Shown one piece after another: positions 53,643 through 64,000 of a stretch of DNA of 64,000 nucleotides (the stretch's first letter is position 1; the number at the start of each line of letters is the position of its first letter). The stretch is taken from NCBI GenBank assembly GCA_025267735.1, contig CM046303.1, positions 45,769,380 to 45,833,379 of the forward strand. Reading direction: 5' to 3'. Below the pieces are notes generated by a model that was not told the DNA's origin, did not search any database, and saw only the letters and a program-made list of their open reading frames with translations. This stretch comes from Mactra quadrangularis. Taxonomy: Eukaryota; Mollusca; Bivalvia; Venerida; Mactridae. The position numbers were made by a program, and so were the translations under genes.

Positions 53643-56600
53643 CGGTTAATAGGACAAAGTGTCACAAATTGTAACATCAGTTATTTAAATCTGGTGGCAA
53701 TAGCTTATGATTTTTTGAAAATGTCAGGATGGAGTGTAGAGTACATACGTGGGTGTTAGTTTGGGCGAGATGGAAAATATATTATGACAGTTAACATCTA
53801 CATCGTCTCTGAAGCGACTGTTACATAATTACTAGTTAATTTGTACAGACAGTTGTTGAGACAGAGTATTTACGAATTTGGTTAAAAGAAAGAGAGAGGA
53901 GTGAACACTATAATTACGCTTACATTAATGGTATAGTCGGGTAACCTAAACTAATATCAACAGATCAAGTGGTCGTCTGCTGTCTTGCTAAAGTTCACCG
54001 TTGTTTTAACGCTTTACAAGTTTCTATTGTTACGAAAGCTGCGACTGACTTAGAATTAGTCAAGTTCAATGCTGCAGTAAAAGCATTTGCGGCGAGAGCA
54101 ACAAAAAATAAAGACAAATTTGAAAATCTCGACCGCTAGTCGTGTTACATTTTAACATATTACTAACAGAACAGAACAAATTATACCATTCACGTATTAT
54201 TCAACATCAGTATAAGTAATTACCGACAGGGTTGAACTTTAAGGGGTGAGGAATAACAGAAACACAGTTTTTGTTGATTGGTATGGGCATTTTATTCGTT
54301 ACAGTTGACGTAGTAAATGCATGTGAACAAATCAATTACAAAACAGCATGATTGTACAATTATCAATAATGAACTGTCAAGTTTGTATGTAGGTGACCTT
54401 CATTACAATAAATTTCATGAAGTACTGTAATGAACATTTTTCTCAAAGTCAAATTGAATAAGTAAACAAGAATGTGTTAGGATTACAACGAGTATCATAG
54501 CAAAATTGACAGTAAATGATTAATTCTGAAATATAACATGTAAGTATAAACACAAGTGTCCTAATTTTGTGCTATTGGTTTTTTATCATGAAGTGAAGCA
54601 TACATGATGGTTTGGAAAAGTGTTGAAGTTATCTATTATAACACACAATTCTAAGTGTTATCATGTTAGGCATAAGCATACTCTTCTGTATGACATTATT
54701 TGGAATTTTGTTTCTCTAAAATAACGCCAGTTTAGTTATATGTATATTACTTTCTTGTTATAGCATTATTAAATATATTGTTTTCTTTCAAAAATGTCTT
54801 TAAGATAAAATTCACCAATAAAAATATGTTAGAAAAATTCCGGAATTAGTATGACATTTTTCCTTCTTGGCGTTGGTTTTGATTAAATCATTAAATACTC
54901 GAGTATAAATTACAAAAAAAATTGGAAATTACATGTAAGTCATTTAGACAAAAAAGTTCACTATTAAAGTATATTTTGTTAAACTTTTCCGATTAAACCA
55001 TAATTGATACAGACAAAAGTTCAAGCGTTGAATTTTTAATTTACCCTCGGCAATACATAGCTTATCTAAATTTCTTTATAGCAGAAAAGGGAAGAATTGC
55101 GTAGTAATAATTTCCGTGGTTACTCGTAAAGAAATTTAACTCTCACATTAAAGAAATAAATACATTAACATATACAATAGAGACAAGGTGAAAGTATTTA
55201 CATGTAAAAAATACAGTTTACGTTCCGTAACGCTATGTTGCTTCTAGACAATTGTAAGAATTTCCTTTGTAATAAATTGACATTAAATTGACATGACACG
55301 ACACTAGAAAAAGTAATTGGTCCCTACTGGCATAGAAATATTGTAACTTTAATGACATAGGCGATACCTATGTCGACTGATCGCAATGTGCTTTGCTAAA
55401 TTTATTCACGTCAAAAATACGAGTAGACATACTATCATGAAAATACAATAGAAAACATAGGCGCAAGGTTGGGGGACCTAAAAACAACATTGGCTGTTGG
55501 ATGCGAGTAAGCTGTTGTTGGGAAATGGCCGTTGACGGAGGCTATACTATACACGCTGAAATATACTTTACATTTCTATATAATAACATTTTTGAAAAAC
55601 AACATTACTTATTACAAAAGTGTAACTTTTGTGCAAATCAAAAACGCACAATATTGTAGAATTAAAATACAAACTCTAAGAGAATAAAAAATAAGTATTA
55701 ACGTAAATGTCAAAAGTTGCTAAGAAACAACGCATTTCATAAGTCACGCTTAACTTACAGGTCTTCAGAATCCCACATTTTTCTAGACAGTTCATTGTTA
55801 GCAATGTTAAGCTATATAATATCTTACTATTCTAATAAATGTCATACTCCTATGTTCACGTAAAACTGTCTTATTAAATCATCGATACCAACATTATCTT
55901 ATTTCCCTAACTCAATTATACACTTATATTTCGTCTTCCAGAGACATAGTTATCTGTGTCACTGGCCTTACTTAATACAAAGCAACCCATATAATCCATT
56001 AAGACAATGTTTTTATGTCACTAGATTTTAGGTTTTAATTTATTATTATGTTATATATTTATGTCATGTAATGTAATAATGTATAGTGTCCATCTCCGCA
56101 TTTTAAAGGTATGGCCCATGAGAGGGTAAATTTGAAAATTTTGCAAGTTAAACATTTATTAGAATATGACTTATGTCTTTTGTCAGTTATATAACGTTGG
56201 TAAGATATATACTAACAGTAGGCTCATATTTCTGGATCCAAATTGTAACCTAGCAACCACGTTTTTTAACATATTTCAAATGAAATACGGAATTCTTGAT
56301 ACACTGTTTAATAGTCGTATGGTTTTTTATTGATACCAAATATCGATGAGCAAACTACGCCCATGTTTAGGGAGTCAAAGTCGTCTTGTAGTACTATTTC
56401 CAAAAAATATCAGAAAAGTAATTTTGTATGTAATCAAAAATCTTGCCATGCATTTCAAAAACCAAAATATAATTTGGAACTTGCGCATGTAGATATAATA
56501 TTACAACGTTGCTTTATTTTACACTGTACACCAACAACAGCAGGTCCTATCTTAGACAGTGCCATGCAGATTAAAATACAACTGCCAGAAGCATACGCCT

Positions 56601-58235
56601 CTTAACAACAAAATGTTGTATTATATCTTAGTGCTTGTATTGTCTTTTATTGATAAAAAGATGAATTAAAAAATCATAATACATGTAGAATAGACACTTC
56701 GATATGACAATCTGTCATATTGCATTTGTTTGACATTTAGTTGATTCGAATCTAAGTGGAACTAAATTTTTTCCCACAGAATTTACTATTAGACAAAAAC
56801 ATACTGAGAAAACTTATTGACATAGACAGCTGCTTATCACACTTCACTGCTGCAGAACACTTTGTATTTATCATGTCACTATTGATATCCACATCAAGAC
56901 CGTAGGTTTACAGCAATACGGGTTATTTAACAATGCATGCATAGCATTTTAGAACTACTGCATTATGGGGTTTCTAGCAGCTACTCCGTCAAACAGTTGC
57001 GATGTGTGACAATATCATCATTTGTTTGAAATGTAAGATGAATCTCTGGCGCTTTTGACAAAAAAATCTTATGATAAAATCATAGTTAGTCAAAAGCAAA
57101 AGACATAAATATATTACCGCCGTTTTTGGGCTAACTAATTTCCAATTATTGAACATTGTAGAATATTTTATACCTTTTGGATGTCATATCATAGTTATGC
57201 ATCAATGGTAAATAAAATTGTTCTATAACAAAATTGTCCCATCATTTTTTGTGATGTCTACGTTGATTTTATTATGAAACTTTTCAGAATCGGTCATCTA
57301 TATGTACATAATTGTAGATATAATCATATTAGAAAGTTTACATTCATATAAAACACGAGACAAAAAGATTACCCATGAGATTTGATGTAGACAGACGCCA
57401 TATGTAAATACTACGATACTCATCGACGTGTTGTCCTTGTTGACATTGATATTAAATGTTCCGATATAATTCAATGAATATGTTTATAATGAGAAAATCC
57501 TTGGCATTGGACAACGTCAATGTCAAAATGTAGATATTCCGTTTTAATTGTTGCGACAATAGTATGTTGATACAGCTGACCAATGTGACATTTTCTGTCA
57601 TTCGGAAAATCACACGTTAACTGACGATAGTATAGAGCAGAGCAGCTATCGCCGAGGTGATCTGAATTGACTTCATTTGTCCATTTCTGACATGTTTCCA
57701 AAATGGATCGAATGAAACATACGATACTCTAATAGATATTCAGTGTATTGCTGCACACTTTTAGTAGTACAGGGCTTGCAAAATATATATAATCAAGGTT
57801 TAACTTATCAGAAAGTTCAGAGACGTAAATGGTAGCTTGTGCCAGGCATTTTATTACGAAACGGCACCACTCGGTCAAACTTCAGAATTTATTTGGTCGA
57901 AATCGAGTAAAAACATTAAGAACAATGTATAACTTGTTTGACAAGTTTGTATTCGTCTTTTTATGCGCGCCTTTTAGAATTACATTTGTATTGTTAATCC
58001 AAGAGAGCACGAATATGAATATAACAGACGTGACATTTGTTTTTGGACTTTAAAGACACAACTTATAAATCTTGGACATTAAAAGAAAATTGCAGTATAG
58101 TGGTTACATCATAATAGAGGTGAATATTTCAAGTATTACATGTTTCATGACCTTTTCGTGTTTGCTAGCAAGTGCAATAAATTGAGGCCCATGCATAGTT
58201 ATTTATATTGTTACTAATACTGTATTCATGAATAT

Positions 58236-58355
58236 CTCTGACAAAATTGGGTAAGAAAATTGTTTTTGCGGCGCCTGGATCCAAACTGTGAATATTCTGA
58301 CAAAATTGAGTGAGTAAATTGTTTTTGCGGCGCCTGGTTCCAAACTATTTGTCGT
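58236..58355. repeat. Two-copy tandem duplication, 59 bp
   Basis: TCTGACAAAATTG, then AAATTGTTTTTGCGGCGCCTGG and TCCAAACT, recurs with a 59-bp offset and a few substitutions. No surrounding gene is recognised. Confidence 0.8.
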
Positions 58356-59579
58356 TCAGACAATATTTCCACAATTACTTTTAAAACAATGGATAAAAAA
58401 TTAAATAAGCTGACAAAATTCTATTGAGCAGACGACAGTTTTCTTCGTAGCTGGTCAACGATTAAATATATGTAATACTTATGTAAATATTTTTCTATTC
58501 ACAATTCCATCTACATTTGTCAATGGATTTCAACAAAAAATTTACAGAAATATTGTCGCCAAGTGCCTTAGTGTACGAAATCCTCTTTATCGTCCATATA
58601 TGGGTCACATATGGCTTTTCAAAGAGAATGAGAGCTTATTACTGTCACTCGGGTGTCGGTATCCGATGTCCGTTTTGTGTCGGCAGACTTTGATCATTTC
58701 AGTTGTATCAAGATTTCAACTTAAACTCAAACAACAAAAATGTAGGCAATTAGGGACATGTAAGTTCTTTGCTGTTCGATACAAAAAGCCATTAATATAA
58801 ACGCCACGTTTGAACTAGGTTCATGCACTCATTGCAGGGCCTCAATTCTACATGACACACAGAAGTTCTACCGATATATCAAGACACGAAAAAGCATGCA
58901 ATACACATTGTGTCAAAATTTATGATAAGTTGTTCTTTCAGTCACTTATGGAACATTTTCAGACGTCAGTATTTTACCAGCTTGTACAGACTCGTCTTCA
59001 CCACTACTGTTTTATTCACTCTTTCTGACAGAGCTCCCAACTGATCCCGATAGAATGGTAATATCTACTTCTTTGATGAAACAAACTTTGGATTTCCTGT
59101 TCGCTTTTTCCTGAAAAAAAACCTTTGCCATTCTTTATAAGTCCCGAAATTTACATACTTATAAATATGTTTTTTTTCTGAAAAAATCTTTATGACAAGG
59201 ATAAATAGTTCAGATATTTTATTCGTTTTAAGATAACCCCATGATCTTCGACAATATAATGACAACATTTTATTAAATAGTCTTCCTACATTCCAAGTTA
59301 AGTGTTCTAAATGCCAAGTGTTAATAATAAGCTGAGTTAAGCGGAATGAAAAGGATATGAAACTTGTTTGATTTTAAATACAATAAATGGGCATTCAATG
59401 TGTTTAAATTTTACATATGTTTCTTGCGTAAACTTTATACATTGAATATCCGCAGATGGTATTTAGATTTTCTATAAATCACAATGTAAGCTGATACTTC
59501 TTATGAAATATTCAACCAGAAAAAGATTACAGCTAATTAATGAAGTTATGAATTAAAGTTACAAGTCTTCTCATTTCGT

Positions 59580-59873
59580 AAAGTTACCATATGTGTAGAG
59601 AACAAGGGAGAAAAACATGTTAAAGTTACCATATGTGTAGAGAACAAGGGAGAGAAACATGTTAAAGTTACCATATGTGTAGAGAACAAGGGAGAGAAAC
59701 ATGTTAAAGTTACCATATGTGTAGAGAACAAGGGAGAGAAACATGTTAAAGTTACCATATGTGTAGAGAACAAGGGAGAGAAACATGTTAAAGTTACCAT
59801 ATGTGTAGAGAACAAGGGAGAGAAACATGTTAAAGTTACCATATGTGTAGAGAACAAGGGAGAGAAACATGTT
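59580..59873. repeat. 42-bp minisatellite, exactly 7 copies
   Basis: The unit AAAGTTACCATATGTGTAGA followed by GAACAAGGGAGAGAAACATGTT is repeated seven times in 294 bp. Only the first unit clearly differs (GGGAGAAAAAC instead of GGGAGAGAAAC). Such homogeneity implies recent expansion. Periodic minus-strand frames are artefacts of the period. Confidence 0.97.
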
Positions 59874-62800
59874 AGCTACGATTTAATCTCTAAATTTTGT
59901 TCTGCATGCGTCACAAATTATATTTTCATTTTCGTATTCTGTTATCGTGCACTTTTACTGTTGACAGTACAAGTTTATAGTTAGATATACAGTATCGTCG
60001 TTCAGACTAGTTATAATATTAAGTAGGACTTGAATTACAACGAACGAACGACATTTGCAGATTTCAACTTCTGGTATCCTCGATATAACCTACGATATTT
60101 ATCAGTAGATAATAGTTGCATTACGGTAAGCAAAAGATGTCTCTTCAGTGCTTCTCGATCAAAAAGTAAATGTCAAAATTCTTCTCAATGGGGAAAATTT
60201 TGGAATTGTATGTATCTTTAAAAATGGCCGCTGCTTAAAAGTATGCGATCACAGAAATACGAGTATAGAAACCCCTACTGATTATGAGAATTCTAACGAG
60301 TCCTTTTTCCATTAAAATACCTACATTTAAAATAAATTGGAATAGAAAATCAGTTTAATTTTGACGTTTGTTTCCCAATCGGGAAGCGCTGAAAGGGAAT
60401 TCCATTGCTTCTCGATCGGAAAGTAGTCCTTTATGTTTATCGAAAAAAGTTTGGTAATAATGTGCCCCTGTGGAATGCCTTGCCAAGTGATACTTGTCTT
60501 CTATGGAATGCTCACAAGAATGAAAATTGCTCAACTTTCCGCAGAATTTGTTCTTATTTTTATCTCTCAATATGGGTTTTAGTGTCATTCACACCTTCGA
60601 AATTTCTTCATTTGAAATATCACACGAGTTGACTAGGTAAAAGATATGAAATTACTATAACATAATTTACCCCAGCTATGAGGTGTGAATTTAAGTATTG
60701 TGAGAAAAAGTTTTACTTTCGGGCGATAAATACCATTTTAATATAAATAATCATTGCTATAGTTTCTGTTTAATGTCTTCAGATAGCTCCAGAAAAACTA
60801 TACTGAAGTTTTAATGAAGCATAGAAGCAATGCCAAAAACAGGACATAACTAAAATATAAAATAAGAACATATTACATTGCTTTTCAGTACCGACCTGAA
60901 AGACAATACTAGTATTTCATTTTATAAAATGATAAATAAAACTCTAGTGACTGGAGAATTTCATTTAGAATTCAGCTTTCTTTACTTCTTTCCTATAGGA
61001 ATTCGCAAGATGGTGTGCAGACTGTATAAATAACAACACAACTAACAATCGTCCGAGCTGATTGCTCGTACGGAACTAAAATATTTTAACTTCATTACTA
61101 CGAAAATACAATAAACCACAGATATGGACTGGATTGACCTTTTATTGTCGTTTTAATGAATACGCTTATTGAACGACTCACGATGGTATTTTTCAAAGCC
61201 TAAACGCCCAGAATTGATTCAATTACTTAAACGAACAAGTTTATAACATGTATATCTCTGCAAGCAACATTACATGTTCTGTCAAAGATTTGCCCTGTAT
61301 GATTGCATTTTTTTCATCAACTGTATTTGTATCTTTAAGACCTGACAATGAGCATATTGATTCCACGGAGAACGCTCATTGTTTTGTCCATGTACTGACC
61401 GTTTTTTGAGATGATCGAACACACCTAGTTATTGACACTATTGCGTTTACTGGATTGGATTGATTTAACTCTTCGCTGGGTTCAAGTAAAGGCTAAGGAA
61501 GAAATATTTGACCACAGTGAATAAACTTTCTGATAGCGACGATGTTGTTATTCACACGATATTTTTCATAAGTATGTGAAAGCAATGCATATGCCTTACA
61601 ATTTGATTTTTAAAAAGCATGTTAACGGAAAATGTTTATGGGCATTGTCGTGATATGTCCCATTTACTAACTAACATTTGCAAAGCTTCTTAATGTCATA
61701 ATTTTGTGTGTGTGCTTGTTTGAGCAAAATGCACTGTAAAGGTTTTGTTTTTGCCAGAAGGTGAAGTAAAAACTCATATTAAACCTTGTACTAAAATTAT
61801 ACAATACGCTCATTATGTTCTTTTGATCGCGTGCAAGCGTACTATAAATAAAATAAGTTTTCATTCAAATTAATGGAATTTCCTGTCGCTTCTGATAGAA
61901 AAGCAAACAAAAAGCAAGTTGACCTAAAGAATTGCATTAAAATAGGATCTTGTTTGTTAAATAGAAAAACTCTTAACGATTAGTCAGATGTAATTATTGA
62001 TGATTTTAACAGATCTTATAAATTTTATGCGATGCTATTTTCAAATAAAGAAATTGTCTGAATTACGTCTTGCTGTATGTATATATTATTACTTTGATGA
62101 CATTAGTTTTAGACGGCTTCAACAAAATGCAAATATACAATATTTTACTTGTGACATTTTTAAACAACATGATGCATCTTAATTCTCGTATATACATTAT
62201 AAGCAGACGATTAATATTCAATCGTTTTCGCTTTCATTTCAAGTATTTCTATGCACGTACTCTTAGTGTTCTTTGTCAACCTTTTCGGCAATCACCCTCT
62301 TGTGATGTACTGGAATTAAACTGCTTGCACTGAACACATGAACAACTTTGAAACGAGAATTCTGGGATTAAAACTGTCAGGTATACAACTGTCTTATTTA
62401 AATTGCTGCATATGTAAGAGAATAAATCTCCTTCTGTGATCATCTTTTATTGTACATTTCCAACATTTTAATTATAAAGAGTCGAGTGGATTTAAGATGT
62501 TTGAGAGATAGTAGTTCTTTAGATGTGATAAACTGAGTAAATGTAAGTGCACAGTTATTTCTACAGCCATTCTCGGTCGTGCCCATTATTCTAAATCATG
62601 TAGGGCAGTTGTCAGTCGCTCACGGGAGTATGTGCATAGAAACTGGTTATAACACTTTGCACTTAAGCTGCAAGCAGTGGTTTACTCTCCGGAAAGAAAT
62701 ACAATTGGTTGAATGGTAATTCTTATATAAAACGTAAATTCTACTAACTGAAGTTTTAAATAAGTCGATGTTTGGGGCGATACTAAACAGATTGATTCAT

Positions 62801-64000
62801 TAAATTCATCTGAGATTGCACAGCTTGAAATACGTGATTTTAAAATAGAACAATGGAAATATTAAGCTTCCCTGTAGACTTGTACATGACAACTTCATAA
62901 ATCCTATATTCTAAATAGACATTAGAGGTAGAATTAATCTTTCCTTAGCGAAAGCCGCCAAGAGAACTACATGTGCTTTTTATGTCTCGGTTAAATCATG
63001 ATTAAAGTGACAGAATTTACGAGCTTATGTTTTCTATGACATTCATTTTCCGTTTACTCAACTAAGACCACTATTTGACCAGGAATGTCACTTTTATTTT
63101 TAGATACGTCATTTTGTTTTATATGTCTTGCATTACTAGTAAAGTTTGACATGAACTGAAATATGACAGACTCTAAAAATTTCATAAGAAGAATATTTGA
63201 GCTATGTGTTTATAAATTTTATTCCAGTCTTTAGATCTCTACGAACGCAAATCAATGTTATGACGACAGAAAATGTTACCACATCTAAGGTAGAAGTTCG
63301 CCAATACGCAACAATATGTATGTTATTGCGACAGGAAATTTTAGTGGTATTAATTTCTGGTTTAGCATGAGTGAAATGATACTTTAAGCGATGATATTTA
63401 AAAATCACTCTAAAGAATAAATCGAGTAAAAATGGATGGTACTTGAGTATATTGGAATGGTTGTGTTTAAAGCCTCTTTACTTGAAACAAATATTGTCGT
63501 TATGACTGAGAATGATCTTTTTATATTTTTTTTAAGAAAAAAGTTTTATATTGACAGCGGAATCATGTTCGTATACTCAATGTAACAATAAATTATTTAT
63601 TGAACTATTAATACTCTGTATACTTTCACATTCTTCGTTTAAGTTCAATTTAATCGCTATTTCTTCTCACATCTTTGTACCAAAAATGTTATTGTTTTAT
63701 GATCAAAACGACAAATATATAACAAGTCTTAGGAAACTTAGATTATGTCAAATGCCGTATGTTGTTTAGAAGTCTTTTCAGACACAAGCTACAGTGTTAC
63801 TCGATAAACACACCTGCCTCGAAAGATCTTCACCATTATTATGTTCTTCTTAAACAAAATCTTGACTCATTGATTGGTGTCGAAGTATCACTTCTTTAAA
63901 CTTGCAAGCTTTGCAGCTATATGCTCCGACACAGTATAAGCGGTTAGAAGAACTGTAATACTGCATCATGCTTGATTTTTTGGGTCTCTATTTGTGTATT

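Larger units (their letters stand above)
53650..64000. other. Gene-poor 3' third of the window
   Basis: Apart from the 59-bp duplication and the 7-copy minisatellite, I see no supported gene, RNA or transposon. Open frames are short and without splice support. The plus-strand GGGCATTTTATT at about 54289 could be a reverse-strand polyadenylation signal of a gene beginning beyond the window, but this is weak. Confidence 0.5.

Noticed and set aside
57471..57701. Minus-strand frame with several Cys (ETCQKWTNEVNS...)
   Set aside because: It has no in-frame ATG near its start, no convincing acceptor and no recognisable domain, so it is not supported as an exon.
59546..59870. Minus-strand periodic frames of about 100 codons
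   Set aside because: They are artefacts of the 42-bp tandem array; two overlapping frames are open for the same reason.

Overview
The window is a stretch of AT-rich animal nuclear DNA. Its short exons have GT-AG splice sites and are separated by long introns filled with repeats. The repeats suggest a bivalve mollusc: Helentron-like elements with tandem internal units of about 160 bp (like the bivalve 'pearl' elements), tRNA-derived SINEs sharing a conserved central block, and many short MITEs. The species cannot be told from the sequence alone. No prokaryotic operon, CRISPR array, virus or intact autonomous transposon was found.

Two protein-coding genes can be assembled exon by exon with intact reading frames, both on the + strand. 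(1) Positions 1-26460 hold the 3' part, 15 exons and 918 residues, of a SUN1/SUN2-type nuclear envelope protein. It has a low-complexity nucleoplasmic region, hydrophobic segments, a transmembrane helix, a modular coiled coil with a glutamine-rich end, and a complete C-terminal SUN domain with the three conserved cysteines. The 5' end lies upstream of the window. (2) Positions 40466-50913 hold a complete five-exon, 331-residue short-chain dehydrogenase/reductase of the retinol/17-beta-hydroxysteroid/3-hydroxybutyrate dehydrogenase group. It has an N-terminal membrane anchor and all catalytic motifs. A third, uncertain two-exon small gene (33417-35770) lies between them and is not recognised.

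The rest is repeats. SUN introns carry a hAT MITE (911-1629), a TA-flanked pogo/mariner-like element (3544-4818), a terminal-inverted-repeat element with a small open frame (4911-6301), a SINE (7129-7395), two PIF/Harbinger-like MITEs flanking a 45-bp minisatellite (9535-11789), two pearl-like elements, two further MITEs, a 2-kb Helentron-like element, a second SINE type and a third PIF/Harbinger-like MITE. The region between the two genes (26461-40465) has three copies of a 260-bp Helentron-like element, small MITEs, a fourth PIF-like MITE and a degenerate 35-bp minisatellite of about 1.9 kb. The first large SDR intron holds a second hAT element with exact 8-bp target duplications. Downstream of 50913 only two 42-bp minisatellites, a small hairpin MITE and a 59-bp duplication stand out. 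No gene is supported in 53650-64000.

The two main genes have no evident functional link: one joins nucleus to cytoskeleton, the other is a membrane-bound lipid or steroid oxidoreductase. I did not find a convincing new biological system. The best leads are the architecture shared by three Helentron-like families, the MITE insertion inside the intronic minisatellite, the unusual EPK motif of the SDR, and the possible small gene with a GC donor.
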